The notes under the pieces are model-generated. The model did no database searches and was not told where the DNA came from. It was given only the letters and a program-made list of their open reading frames with translations. Positions 22,201-33,110 of a stretch of 64,000 nucleotides of DNA are shown here, in pieces. Made by a program: the position numbers and the translations under genes. This stretch comes from Chromobotia macracanthus (taxonomy: Eukaryota > Chordata > Actinopteri > Cypriniformes > Botiidae): NCBI GenBank assembly GCA_036877525.1, contig JAZGTH010000145.1, positions 186,001 to 250,000 of the forward strand. Reading direction: 5' to 3'. Each line of letters starts with the position of its first letter. The stretch's first letter is position 1.

Positions 22201-23277
22201 TGTATGGTTCATACATCATCTTGAATTTTTCGAATGTGGCCGATTTGTGGATATCAGTAGCATTGCGTCTTGAAAGACTTCTCTTAAAGGTTCTCTGTAG
22301 ATCGATGCGTACTAAAGAGTCACATGCATTGATCTTTGTAGACCCCAGGCATAAAAAATCTGTTTTCGAAAGGAAACATAAAAACAGTTGGCCAAGCTAT
22401 AAAGATAAAGACCAATGGACAGTAACCCACGCCAAAATGTGTCCATAAGTAAGGATACCTCATTTACTTTTTCATTTTTTCAGTAAAGGAATCTTCCTCA
22501 CCCTTCTCAGATAACGGTTGAAATATTTAACTGCTCTTTAGCCTTTATTGTCCCACATGCCAATGTAGCTAGCACTCTGCAAGCAACCCCAAAGACCCTG
22601 CATTGTCAAGCAAGTCATAGAGTCACATCAAAACGTCCATTAAAAACTACAGCCTACACGCTTGTTTAATGACTTGACAGGTTAGCCAGATAAGTTAAGC
22701 TAAGTCAGGCTTTTGGGTAAGACACTTAGCACACAACAAGACCAAAGGTCTCCCACAGGTGACAGACTGACAAAGCTGCTGAGGGGGTCATGTGTGACAT
22801 TGGTTACTTCCACACATTGTAGGTTGATTGGAGAGGGTATCTGGTGGCAGTCCCTTTGCGGCGAGCCTACGTCAGTCTCACCGTCCAAAGTGAAAGCGCA
22901 TGGGGAGAGGTGGCTTTCATCTTGACATGTACCAGCCTTGACCCCACACCTCAGCTCTGACAGCTGACGAGAGATTGATGCTGCCATTTGGCCAGCATCA
23001 GTGTTCAGACCAGTCACCTTACAGAAAATGAAATATTGACCCACACACACAAGAGGACCTGTGGTTGAGTATACATGGCCAAAGAAAAAGTAATCGGAAA
23101 AACAAGCTACACTTCCAAGTTTGACACACGATTTGACATATGGGCTTTCTTTTATTGTATTTGGACTCACTCTTATTTAGGAAACTGTACAAGTGTATAT
23201 AAATATGTATAGGGGGTCATATTTATATAAACGCATATAAATATGTCTGCATACATATAGATGCCATATTTAAAAAA
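22201..23277. other. Noncoding, no gene seen
   Basis: Mixed composition with overlapping 156-codon (minus, 23170-22700) and 70-codon (plus) frames without recognisable domains. AT-rich TATAAATATG-type repeats lie at 23195-23275, immediately before the next family A copy. Confidence 0.35.
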
Positions 23278-23603
23278 GCTGTGAGTGAGAATGTTTCCCT
23301 AACGTTTCCTATAAGAAACAAAAATGTTATTTTAAATGTTCTAGGAATGGGCGAAACGTCCAGTTTTTTTAGACGTTAACCTTAACCTTATTGCTCAGTT
23401 ATAGGAATGTTAATGAAACATTTTTTAATTCTTCATTTCTAACGCTTAAATCTTTATTCTTTTTAAACATTCCACATTAAGAATAACATTTTTGATATGA
23501 TATATAACGTTAAAAAGTGTTCTACTAACGTTACTGCAACAACGTTTTGATCACTTTTAGAGAATGTTAACCAACATTGTGAGAATGTTCCCTTTTTGCT
23601 GGG
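23278..23603 (-). mobile_element. Family A element, copy 2 (reverse orientation)
   Basis: The right end reads GAATGTTCCCTTTTTGCTGGG, a decayed version of the CCCAGCTAACAGGGAAC terminus. Inside, GAGAATGTTAACCAACATTG and TAAGAAACAAAAATGTT match the other copies in reverse. The left terminus (around AGCTGTGAGTGAGAATG) is degraded. A central CTTAACCTTA duplication is present near 23379-23390. Confidence 0.7.
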
Positions 23604-24180
23604 ATAAAGTCATTGAGGTATAACTGTATTAAGGTCTTATGTCACATCATTTTTGTCACCAGGAAAGTTTGACCAACAACCCCTTATTTTCATTAAATAT
23701 GGCGCCCACTCTGTCTAAACTCTATAATCCCACTGAAGTGGCTTCCTTATGCCTAGTTCCGTTTTCAAACGATTACAGAAGAATGTGCAATTCCAGATAC
23801 ATGTTGTTGTTCTTGATGAGTGAAAATTAATTATCTGGGTGTCACAGAGGTTAATTTTGGTCAGGGACCTTTCGATTGAGAGGACACAACAGTGCTTACA
23901 CCTCTGCGGGCCTCAGCTGACCCAGGCGCTGAACTGTGACACAAACAGCAGCAGTAATGTGAAACGCGGTCTTTGCCTTCACAGGCTCTGCCTCACGAGG
24001 CCCCGGATGTTCTCCAGCTGGGGAACCCTGAAAAACCCAGCAAGTCTGCACTCTCCGCATAAGCCGCCCACCTCTATTTTCCAGTCCTGCAGAGAGGGTG
24101 TGGATGGCCCTCCAGTCCCCCACCCTGATGCCACAGACACCAAGCTGTACCCACCACTGGCTGGCCCATATGTTTGGGCT
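23604..24180. other. Noncoding; GC-rich block at about 23840-24180
   Basis: GC-balanced repeat-free sequence. Frames of 140 codons (plus) and 96 codons (minus) overlap over the same bases without recognised domains, so neither is called. It may belong to the CNE-like block that follows. Confidence 0.35.
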
Positions 24181-24295
24181 GCACACAAGGTGGTTTCTCG
24201 GATACTGTGGTTGCTAATTATAAATTTAATTTGCATTTTAATTAGAATGGTGGAAAATTAAAGCCTGCCAGCTGGATAATTTCAAAAAGCTTTCT
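24181..24295. promoter_or_regulatory. Candidate CNE core with POU octamer and homeodomain sites
   Basis: A perfect octamer ATTTGCAT at 24229-24236 sits between homeodomain cores TAATTA (24215-24220) and TTAATTAG (24238-24245), followed by CCTGCCAGCTGGATAAT with an E-box (CAGCTG). This arrangement of several AT-rich homeodomain/POU sites in about 40 bp is typical of deeply conserved developmental enhancers. Conservation is untested here. Confidence 0.4.
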
Positions 24296-24296
24296 A

Positions 24297-24303
24297 TCTC
24301 TCT

Positions 24304-24334
<31 letters not shown>

Positions 24335-24336
24335 TT
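24297..24336. repeat. (TC)n microsatellite
   Basis: TC dinucleotide tract with one CC interruption, immediately after the CNE-like block. Confidence 0.9.
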
Positions 24337-24940
24337 CTTACTCTCAATAGCTTCAGTTTGAGGAAGTGTGTTCTGCTCTGCGTGATATTTATTTTTTCAG
24401 GGCCTCCACTCTTCACATTATATCTCGCTTTCACAAACAGTCTCATAAGTATTTGTATTCTTTTTTTGTTCATTAAAACAGGTTAACCAGGTTTCCATAC
24501 AAGGCCTCTCATTAATCAAAAGGTATTCCTTTCATACAGAAATATGTGAGCCCTCTATTTACATCACTTCACCTACCATCAGCGCTGGTTCAAAACAAAC
24601 ACTGCCGTTACTGTAGCGACTAATATATTTGATAAGATTTCCGAAAGCACAATGTTTACTACATTAAACCCCATTTAAATGTTTTGAAGTATTGTTATGA
24701 TTATTGACATCATCCTACAGATAGTATAAGACATTCTAAATGAATCAGCTTTGTAAATCAGCCAACTAAACCAAAATTAACAGTCTAATGAATAATATCT
24801 GTGTATATAATATATCTGTGGCCTTTTCTTCTTCAGGGTTGCTGTCATTATTTTCCAATCTTCTTAATTTATCCTGCTCTCTGTTCTTTTCCCCCACTAT
24901 CATTCTCATTCCCTGTATCACCTCCCCTGGGTGTCCTTGC
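24337..24940. other. Noncoding, AT-rich, no gene seen
   Basis: No motif or repeat family was identified in this interval. Confidence 0.4.
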
Positions 24941-25170
24941 TCAATAATTGTCATTAATTGATTGACAGTGCTGATAGACTCAACTAACCTCAGCCCTGCT
25001 CAAATGTCTATTTTTTTATTTTTTAAAATGAGAGCTTGTACATCCAATGACCTTGTCAGGTTGTCAACTGTCAGCCAATAAGAGGACTCAGATGAATGAA
25101 TCCTATCCAGAATACATCTCCCTCTCCCAAATCCCGTGCATAGCAATTCAACTCTGAATGACATTGCCGA
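24941..25170. promoter_or_regulatory. Candidate CNE with a perfect PBX-MEIS/PREP composite site
   Basis: TGATTGACAG at 24959-24968 is the consensus PBX plus MEIS/PREP (TALE homeodomain) composite site. It directly follows CATTAATTG, a homeodomain core, and is followed downstream by GTCAACTGTCAGCCAATAAG, containing a further CTGTCA TALE half-site and a CCAAT-type box. The motifs are seen; a Hox/TALE enhancer role is inferred. Confidence 0.4.
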
Positions 25171-26221
25171 CAATGGATAGGACAGAAGGTGCTCGTGACC
25201 AACTTTAAGAAGCGCTGATAAATTTGAGAGGTTATGAGAATATTTTTTAAAACTAGAAATTTATCGACATATTGTCCTTCTATATGCTACTGAAGCACAG
25301 CAATTTTATTAGAATAACTTTAAAACTAAATGAAAAAATCTCCTATTTTAATATCTGTCGCAAAGTTTAGGCTTTTGAATTACGCCACGTGAAGCACACA
25401 AAAGCTTACATTCAAACCCTTTCATCGCACATGCCGTTTAAAGAGCAAATTATATTAACTGAAGAGGTTTGCGAGAAGGTGATAGTGAAATCTGGGCTCT
25501 TAAACTTTGTGTGAACAAAGGACCACTTTCTCCAAGGCCAATTTTCAGCCGACGCTAAAATAAAAACAAAACAGCATGCTGTATTCGTTATACAGTGCAA
25601 ACCCTGGCATGTTTCAATATATTCAATATTATTAAAAAAGAGCAGCCACTGCTAGCTTAGCGGCTTATGATGCTGGCGAACATAACATTCTAAAAAGCCA
25701 TTATGCACTGATGGTTATTGTGGCTGCCACACTTTCCACTGCTACATGTGTTAAGTAAATGTAATGCATTGACGTGCTTCCAGGGTGCATTGGATTGGGA
25801 GTCTGCCAGTCTTGCTTTTGCACCTCTTTGTAGGCTTTAGTTTGATCCGGCGTGAATAACATGTCGACACACACACAAGCTCTCATTAGCATTCACTGGG
25901 CGGGCGGCAAAACAGCTCACACTCTCTGCTCTGAAGGTGGCATTTGGCAAGGCCCAAATACACCTGGCGAAACTCGAAACCTCCTCCCTCCCACATAATG
26001 ACATTCATCACTGTTACCTTTTTATTCTCAGTCAAGTGTGTTCATTTTCAACACTGTTGTGTCACTTTATCTCAACCACCGGACACCTGCTGCATCTACT
26101 GACCATTACCCGAGCCCGTCTTTAATTAGGTTTATATTCTCTCAATACATTTTAAACATTCAGTTTGGCAGGGTACATTTAAACTCGGTACACAAGGTAC
26201 ATAAATTTAAACAAGTTTACA
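25171..26221. other. Noncoding, no gene seen
   Basis: AT-rich to about 25400, then mixed. Nothing diagnostic was found; short frames lack domains. Confidence 0.4.
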
Positions 26222-26590
26222 TTTTAAACAGTCACCGAAAAAAGAAAATCATCAGTCCCCATTTACTCAGTCACCCTCATGCTTGTTCCAAGTTCTCTTA
26301 CTGCATTCTGCAGAACATTAAAGGTGATATTTTGAAGAATCTCTGAGCTGTTTTATTCCATACAATAAAACTGAATGGGGTTCAAACTTTCAAGCTAATG
26401 GAAGTGAGTTGCATTTCCCAAGTCTTTTAAAGTGATACAATCACTTTGTGCAATAAAACAGAGTGAAATAAGATTTTATTCACTAAATTAAAGACTGTGT
26501 CTTGTAAACACAGCCCAAATTAAATATAGTGAGCAAGGACTGAGTATATGACGACTGAATTTTCATGTTTGGGTAAACTATTAATTTTAA
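26222..26590 (+). mobile_element. Family E inverted-repeat element, copy 1 (near full length)
   Basis: The left end runs TTTTAAACAGTCACCGAAAA, then CATTTACTCAGTCACCCTCA. The right end runs TTTTCATGTTTGGGTAAACT then ATTAATTTTAA. The two ends are inverted relative to each other and match my recollection of a very abundant cyprinid repeat whose consensus begins TTAAAGGGATAGTTCACCC and carries the block AAGATATTTTGAAGAAT; here GGTGATATTTTGAAGAATCT is at about 26322. At about 370 bp it is non-coding and would be a MITE-like derivative. Confidence 0.7.
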
Positions 26591-27159
26591 GCCTTATAAG
26601 TCCTATCTGATATAAACAGCTATAAAACATGATGTATCAATGAAATTACTGTACTTTAATTGCCTTAAATTATGGGATGTTATTTACCTGTGAACCCTGC
26701 ATGTCTAACAAAATGGTAAAAAAAAACATTTGATAAAACAACATTGTCAAAGTGAAAGTCAGTTGCTCTCTTTCACCTAACAGCTCCCAGTTAGGCTGGC
26801 ATGAGGAAGCCCCTCCTCCACAGGGTGGGCTTCCATCCACACGAACATAGAGCAACAGTGGCTGTGTGTAAAGGCTTGGCAGGAGCTGTGCACACAATCT
26901 CCAGATCCTCGTGTGGACTGCTGTGTCCATCACCCTCTATCACAATCTCTCAGAAGTCTCAGGAGTTAAGACACATACATTCTGTCACTCCATCACAAAC
27001 TCCTCTGATCACTTCCCTCCAATCTGCACACCGGCTTTGGAGGCAAAGTCAACACTAGCACCATGAAATTACAGACACATGCATTCCTCATGTTCTTCTG
27101 TTACCAGAAAAAAATATACTTCTAGGAACTTAAAGTATAACCTAAACTTGTTTTGTCAT
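26591..27159. other. Noncoding, no gene seen
   Basis: The interval 26750-27060 is GC-balanced with overlapping frames on both strands and no domain. No other feature was found. Confidence 0.35.
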
Positions 27160-27310
27160 TTAAAGGGATAGTGCCAAAAATGAAATATTAGTTATCATTT
27201 ACTTACTTTCATGTTGTGCCAAATGCGAGTCACTTTCAGAGACAGACAGAATGTTAGTAACTGACAGCCTCAGTCCCCATTCACCTTCACTGTTTGGAAT
27301 AAAAGATCAG
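27160..27310 (+). mobile_element. Family E element, copy 2 (left end, right boundary unclear)
   Basis: It starts TTAAAGGGATAGTGCCAAAA, very close to the remembered consensus start of family E, followed by CATTTACTTACTTTCATGTT. A segment AGCCTCAGTCCCCATTCACC follows, also typical of related fish repeats. No matching right terminus is visible; the end given is an estimate. Confidence 0.55.
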
Positions 27311-28430
27311 CAACAACAACCTCCGAAACTTTTCCTATTGTGATCCATAGAAAAAATAAACAAGTTTAGAGTCAATGATAATATCTTTGGGTTTGTTTAT
27401 CCAAAGATTACATTCTGTTATGTCAGTTTCATGATTTTTTTTATGCACAAAGGAACATTATTAATGGATTAATGTTTGAACAAGCACAGATGCAGAGAAA
27501 GTGGACATGGGGAACTGGGAAATAGAGTATTTTTTCTAAAGCCTGCCCAAAATCCTCAAACCTTTGTAAGAGATTTTCTGTCTTGGTGGTTTTCAACTAA
27601 TGGAGATCTGTAGTTTAGTTTATCTTCTTCCATAGTCAAATATTTGAGTCTATGAAGTAGTGAGATGAGGTGCAAAGAGAGATATCTGAAAGGGTTTTAA
27701 CTTATTTAAGCAATTACATGCTTAACTGGACCAAGATAATATGCCATCCTTAGCTTACTGTGTGCCTTTTTACTACCTGCCTCACCCTCTCTTTTCCTTT
27801 ACTTTCTCTCACTCACTCACTTTTTTCTTTTAACAGGAGGGGAGGCTTAGAGATGCAGGATTTAAAGCACAAAAGCTTCTCACTGAATAGAGCAAAAGCA
27901 GCACAGAAATTAATTGTCGCTAACAAACAGCATGACTGCTTACAGCCAGTCTGTGCCACCCCGTTACCTACCCAACATGGGATGGTGGGGGAGGTCTGGT
28001 ACACAGGCTAGTGGGTCAAGGCAATACGTTTTAGGGCACACTTGATCTAAGGTGGTTTATGTTATCAAAACATATGCCAGGAGGTGCAGGTTTACACGCC
28101 TCATCTGGAGAAAGAAACTCATTACCATTTTTATTGTGCTGGAGGACACTAGCCGGCTAAACAACTTGCAGTGATGCGTCAAAATTGTTTTATTTCATTG
28201 TATTTTTCAGGTATTTAACACCACGCAGCTTGATTAAAGAGCTGGTCATGATATAAATATTTATATGTCCTGTGTTTGCTGGCAAAACCTTCTGTCATAA
28301 CATTGCTTTGCATAATCTTACATAATCTTAAAGTACGTTGAGCTTAAAATATTGCCATTATCCTGCTTAAAAGCCTTAAAAATTCAATATGGCCTAATGC
28401 AGATGTGAGATCTTCAATGATGCTGCTTCT
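27311..28430. other. Noncoding, with a short ATAATCTTAC duplication
   Basis: CATAATCTTA occurs twice in tandem at about 28310-28330. Blocks 27830-28010 and 28070-28180 are more complex in composition but have no diagnostic motif. No gene is seen. Confidence 0.4.
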
Positions 28431-28740
28431 CAGCTAACAGGGAATGTTCTCAGAATGTTGGCTAAAGTTCTCTAAAAGTTCTCTCAAAGTTATCAAAAAC
28501 GTTCTTGCTTTAGTAGAATACATATCATATATATAACAAAAATGTCATTCTAAGGTTGTTAGTTTGTTTTTAAAAATATTACAGAATTTTAAAAAATTTA
28601 ATAACCAAGCAATAATGTTAATACAATGTCTAAAACACTGGATGTTTTGAACATTCCTAGAACATTCAAAAACATTTTTAACTCTTTGTTACTTTATGGA
28701 AACATTAGAGAAACATTCTTGAAACCTTAAATTGTTAGCT
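28431..28740 (+). mobile_element. Family A element, copy 3 (full length)
   Basis: It begins CAGCTAACAGGGAATGTTCT and ends AAATTGTTAGCT, giving the family inverted repeat. Interior blocks TTCTCTAAAAGTTCTCTCAA and AACATTCCTAGAACATTC match the other copies. About 310 bp with no coding capacity. Confidence 0.8.
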
Positions 28741-29435
28741 CATTTATTTTAAAGTTGCCAACTATAACGAATCTTCACACTTTATGCATTCTTCAGAAAA
28801 CAAACCCAAAGTTAACTTTAACCACTATTTGTATTCTCACCACTTTGTGTTCTTCTGGCCCCTAACCCATGCAGGGCTGCCTCGTACGCCAATTAGTGTG
28901 ACCAGGGCTGACCACTGCCCTGTGCTTAGCATACAGTCGCCCATATCCCACTGTCTGACCCCACCAAAGCCCCGATGCCAGGAATCATATACAGGCCAGA
29001 AGGAACTTCTCCCCTCTGCATAATTCTGCGTTCTGCTTATTCCAGGAACTCTGCAGTCGATTTGTTGTTTACACACGAGGTCACTATATATACAGTAGCT
29101 GTATGCATAATCAAGATACTGTCTAATGTGAGGTATTAGCAGGAAAAAGGAAAAATTATGACACATGCAGCATCGCTACAGCTTGCCACACTCTCGCAAT
29201 TTCACATTCACAAATCATAAATTGACTCCATAGGCTTCTCTTTTGTTAACAAATAGTCATCTGTAAATGGAGAGCATTTACACAGACATTAATCATTGCA
29301 GTGGTGAATTCACTGTGTTTACGCGCGTGTGACTGTGTGTGTTTGTGCAAGTGCAAGGTTTTGTTTGGGGGGGGTAGGAGTGAGGTGTATTTTGCCCAAA
29401 TTCTGTTCTCTGCTTGATTCCACTCCCACACGACA
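28741..29435. other. Noncoding, no gene seen
   Basis: The interval 28850-29030 is GC-balanced, with a 109-codon minus frame that lacks a domain. A TG-rich stretch with a G8 run lies at 29330-29375. No other feature was found. Confidence 0.35.
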
Positions 29436-29625
29436 CAGCACAATCTGCCACCGCAGTATCCATCATTCAGCGCAACCGTCATCATGCCGGACAAAAGCCG
29501 GGCTGGACCGGGCTTAAAGGGCCATTTGCATATTTGCATCTCATTTTGCTGATAATTACGTGGCTATGTAAGCAGCCCCCGTCCTATTATCTCTCCTTAC
29601 ATTATCAGTGACGTCTGAAACTCAC
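29436..29625. promoter_or_regulatory. Candidate CNE with two abutting POU octamers
   Basis: ATTTGCATATTTGCAT at 29524-29539 is two perfect POU octamers head to tail with no gap, followed by GCTGATAATTACGTGG, which contains a TAATTA core. The flanking sequence is complex, repeat-free and CpG-containing. Tandem octamer arrangements can bind POU dimers. Regulatory function is inferred. Confidence 0.45.
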
Positions 29626-30016
29626 GTTTAAATGTCAGTTATTGACTACAAAGGAGGAGTGACCTTTGAGAGAGCACGTTCTCTCTCTTCTTCCAGCTCC
29701 AGGTTTGTGTCTCCTTCACTTTATTACTGGTGCTAATGATACCATGATCTATTTTTCCCTTTCATTTAAACCCCAGTTGTTATTACCATACTAGTTTTTA
29801 ATCACACAATTAGGGAACCACACACGGCGGTCCATCCATCTCTAAAATTGCTGCCGATTTGTGTATCTCCATCAGTGTGTATTAAATGGGGCAGAGCGGG
29901 AGCACAGAATGCCTTCTGATCAATGAAATGGACTATACACATACCTAAAACATTACTGACATAGTTAGATACATTTGATGATGTTGGCAAATGATGTTAT
30001 ATTGCCAAACAACAAA
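29626..30016. other. Noncoding, no gene seen
   Basis: Mixed sequence leading into the family F element. No motif was identified. Confidence 0.4.
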
Positions 30017-30255
30017 TTAACCCATTAAATCCCAAAACACATGTATTTTACTTGAAACAAACTTTTTCTTACATTTTTAAAAAGATATTGTAATGAGATG
30101 CATAGCTTCCTCATACAGAGACCTGAGACATCTTTCAAAGGCTCAAACTAGAACTAGACTTTGGTCATGTAACTATTTAACTGTATAGAAATGTTTGCGT
30201 GAAATGTCCCAAGTCTTGATTTCTCAGATGTAACCACAGGGATTAACTGGGTTAA
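30017..30255. mobile_element. Family F element with 17-bp TTAA-starting inverted repeats
   Basis: Left end TTAACCCATTAAATCCC (30017-30033) and right end, read on the minus strand, TTAACCCAGTTAATCCC (30239-30255) match at 15 of 17 positions. The 239-bp interior is AT-rich with no coding capacity. This fits a MITE-like element inserted at a TTAA site, though the TTAA could be part of the repeat itself. Only one copy was seen in this window. Confidence 0.6.
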
Positions 30256-30660
30256 TGTGCTCTTGCACTAAGAATCATAGATTTCTACCACTGGCCACAG
30301 TCACTCGTCCATTATAGTTTCAGTAAAATTTTACATGGACAAATAACAACACTGTTACATCCTGAGTGACAAATCAAAAGCTCTGCAATTCAGTTCTCAA
30401 ATGAGCCTGTACTATATATAACATTCAGCAGCCTGTCTACTGTCTATTGTGGTTCTGGATGGATTTTTATTGCATATCATGTTAATGTGAAAGTCAATAA
30501 CTTTTCAGTATCTCCATCATCATTAAATATTTAATATTTTTTGCTGTGTTTATGTTAGTAGGACAGATCAACAAGGTATGTTTCATTTACAGCTTCCTGT
30601 TTAAACTACATCATGTCTATTATGTAGCTGGCACCATTTAATACGGAAGATCGCAGCACA
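30256..30660. other. AT-rich noncoding DNA
   Basis: No gene, motif cluster or repeat family was found here. Confidence 0.4.
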
Positions 30661-30870
30661 AAAATCACATTTGCGTCACAAGCCTCACAGTCCAAAATCA
30701 CATTTGCATCATGTTTCGCAGTGGGAAATCACATTTGCATCCCGTCTCCCAGTCCAAAATCACATTTGCATCATGTCTCGCAGTGAAAAATCACATTTGC
30801 ATCACGTCCCCCAGTCCAAAATCACATTTACATTATGTTTCACAGTCTAAAACCACCTTTGCATCACATG
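30661..30870 (+). repeat. 31-bp minisatellite, seven units, carrying POU octamers
   Basis: The unit core AAATCACATTTGCATCA recurs at 30663, 30696, 30727, 30758, 30789, 30820 and 30851, giving spacings of 33 then 31 bp. Four units contain a perfect octamer ATTTGCAT; the first (ATTTGCGT), sixth (ATTTACAT) and seventh (CTTTGCAT) are one base off. Units alternate between CAGTCC- and CAGTG-type junctions, suggesting a higher-order 62-bp unit. A 66-codon frame across it is only the repeat read in frame. It is not a CRISPR array because there are no unique spacers. Confidence 0.85.
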
Positions 30871-31205
30871 GCATTCATGCTATAGTTACGCTCCATATAT
30901 ATAAATTATAGGCAGAAATTGATATACACAATGATATTCAGGCACATTCCAAATTGCCTGATAACTCAGTTCATTTTAATGAACAGTGCAATGATTTTCA
31001 TTCACATTGTCGACTGTAGAACAGACACGTCTCAGAAATGTGCCCTGTAGCAATGCTAACACGTTTATTATACCATCTTATCTCTATTACAGAGGTGCTT
31101 TCGCCCAGGGTTGCTATTAACAGGCTAAAATGTTAAAATGCGCACCACTGTGCAGAAATCAAGAGTAAATTAGCTAAGAAGTGACAGCCAGTGGTGCTAA
31201 AGGAG
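30871..31205. other. Noncoding, no gene seen
   Basis: AT-rich sequence between the minisatellite and the next CNE-like block. Confidence 0.4.
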
Positions 31206-31430
31206 TTAACAAACAACTAGCTCATTCTAATTAATGGAGACACAACCTGCCAGAATACATTTACATTTGATTGGACCTGTTGCAAAATGAGAGGGTCCTT
31301 ATTAGTCTTCCTCTTTCAGAGGATGACATTAATTGCAGTTTTATTCCAGGGCTGTTAGCTTCCTTCATTGAGCAAATTCATCGCACTTTCCCAGTGCATT
31401 ATTACTGCAACATCTAGACAGGGAAAACCA
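31206..31430. promoter_or_regulatory. Candidate CNE
   Basis: Repeat-free block with several homeodomain-type cores (TTCTAATTAATGG, GACATTAATTGCAG), TTTGATTGGACC and CCAGTGCATTATTACTGC. It has the texture of deeply conserved vertebrate noncoding sequence; conservation is not tested. Confidence 0.35.
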
Positions 31431-32398
31431 AATAAATCACTTAACCGATCTTATTAATTAAGTCAAAATAAAAATGCTAGAGTTAATGTATTCTCTAGAA
31501 ATAACCTGGGGTCTACACTTTCAACTGATGTTTTTCTGTCTAAAGATAAACACTGTGTCCCGTTATTTTAATTGCACAATTACTTCAAGTATTTAATTTC
31601 ATACCTTTGGCTATAAATATCAGAATGGTAAAACAACTTTTTTTTTGCCTTTCTGCAGGCATGCGTAGACTTTTCTTACTAGAAAGTCTAACTTTAAGTA
31701 TACAACTTAAAATAAAAGCATCATTGCATGCATTTACTAATAAACAGGTATAATTATCAGAATCTTACTAAGTACATAAAGCCAAATACTTCGTAACCTA
31801 ATATCATCATAATGAAAATATGGGAAATAAGGATTGTTGCAATATCTTTGCTAAAAAGATGCTATAAAAAAATAAATGCGTTAAAATAGAATTTGCAAAT
31901 AGCTCTCCAAAACACACAGCAACACAAAAACACATTCTAGCTGTAAATGTATGATGCATCTTGTGCGTTTAAACCCTGACCATGAGAATTGCTACCCTGT
32001 AGCTTCAAAGATGACAGTAAATGCCCCCACCCCGTCTCTGAGGACCAACACTTGATCCACATTTCCTGCACTCTTTCCCTCCCCTCTTTGGCCTTTGGGC
32101 ATGAGAAGACCTCGAGCCACCCATGCTTATCTGACCCTAACCTTGGCGTATGGCAACCTTGACCTGTACCTCACCCCTTTCCCCATCCTTAGAGCTACAT
32201 CTGTTCCTGCATCCCCAGGACACCCATGTGGTTAGCCGAACTGAAACATCACCTTGAGGTTTCATTTGTTTTCTCTGGAGAGGTCAACTCTGGGTCGTCA
32301 TTAGGACTGAACTTGATCCTCCACAGCATGAAGTAAGATCAGTGGGTTCGTGCAGAGTGGACGCAGAAAGGCGTGGGGCTAACCTAGCTTACAGTTTT
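31431..32398. other. Noncoding; pyrimidine-rich block at about 32010-32250
   Basis: AT-rich until about 31990, then a C/T-biased GC-rich block (32010-32340) with TTGACCTGTACCTCACCCC, which contains a TGACCT nuclear-receptor half-site. No gene is seen. Confidence 0.35.
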
Positions 32399-32481
32399 AG
32401 CTAATTGTTGTTTCCCTAATGTATCCTTTAAGTAACAAAAATGTACAAAATGTGCTTTGAAAGTTCTAGGAATGTTCAATT
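32399..32481 (-). mobile_element. Family A element, copy 4 (terminal fragment)
   Basis: AGCTAATTGTTGTTTCCCTA then TAAGTAACAAAAATGT and TTCTAGGAATGTTC match one end of family A in reverse orientation. The other end is missing, so this is a truncated or eroded copy. Confidence 0.6.
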
Positions 32482-32729
32482 GCAAACTAAGACTTGTATA
32501 ATACATTTATAATGCACTCTATGTACTAACATGAGAAAAAGTCCATTTAATTTTTTATATTGTTAAAAAGGCAAGATCATTCCAGCTAGCAGTCTTGATG
32601 ATGTGGTTACCCAAACCGAAGCCATTCAAGTCATAATTGTCAAGATGCAAATCTTCTCCAATTATCCTCACAGTCACCATTTTTATCAAACTATTAAAAT
32701 GTCACAGAGTACCTACAGCCTGCAGCAAC
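32482..32729. other. Noncoding with one POU octamer
   Basis: A perfect ATGCAAAT octamer lies at 32645-32652 in otherwise ordinary sequence. Confidence 0.35.
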
Positions 32730-33110
32730 AACAATACTTTTCATTTGAAATAATGCATACATTATCCTGCGCTTTTCAATGCGGCTGAGCTCGCTGTCAC
32801 TGGGCGCCGATGCCTCGTCCCAATACGATAGCTTGATTGTGATGCCCTTTATTATTTTGTTGCACAGCAGTTCTGTGATTCCTCTGACCTTTTCATGAGT
32901 TTTCATCCCCCCCTTTTTTCCACAGGAACTAAAACCTAAGTGCATGCCACATGGTAATACCACAGAGTTAATATTAATGAGCAACGCGGGTGATGTCCGC
33001 CCGTAATGGATATTAAATTAGAGAGACCAGCCATTGATTGTTAACTGTGCATGATCACAGTGCAATGCCTTGGGCAGGATGCTATCTGTTTTGTGACTGG
33101 TATTTTGATA
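32730..33110. promoter_or_regulatory. Candidate CNE
   Basis: Repeat-free block with CpG-containing complex sequence and homeodomain cores (GTTAATATTAATGAGC, ATATTAAATTAGAG, CATTGATTGTTAAC). A 96-codon minus frame over part of it has no recognisable domain. Regulatory function is inferred from texture. Confidence 0.35.

Noticed and set aside
21978..22448. 156-codon plus-strand frame
   Set aside because: It starts inside a motif-rich noncoding block, has no recognisable domain, and length alone is not significant in 64 kb.
22700..23170. 156-codon minus-strand frame
   Set aside because: No recognised domain, overlaps a plus-strand frame, no splice or promoter context.
23839..24261. 140-codon plus frame overlapping 96- and 85-codon minus frames
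   Set aside because: Same bases open on both strands, no domain; it runs into AT-rich homeodomain-site sequence. Treated as noncoding.
30661..30870. Regular repeats resembling a CRISPR array
   Set aside because: The whole unit repeats with no unique spacers, and the DNA is vertebrate; it is a minisatellite.
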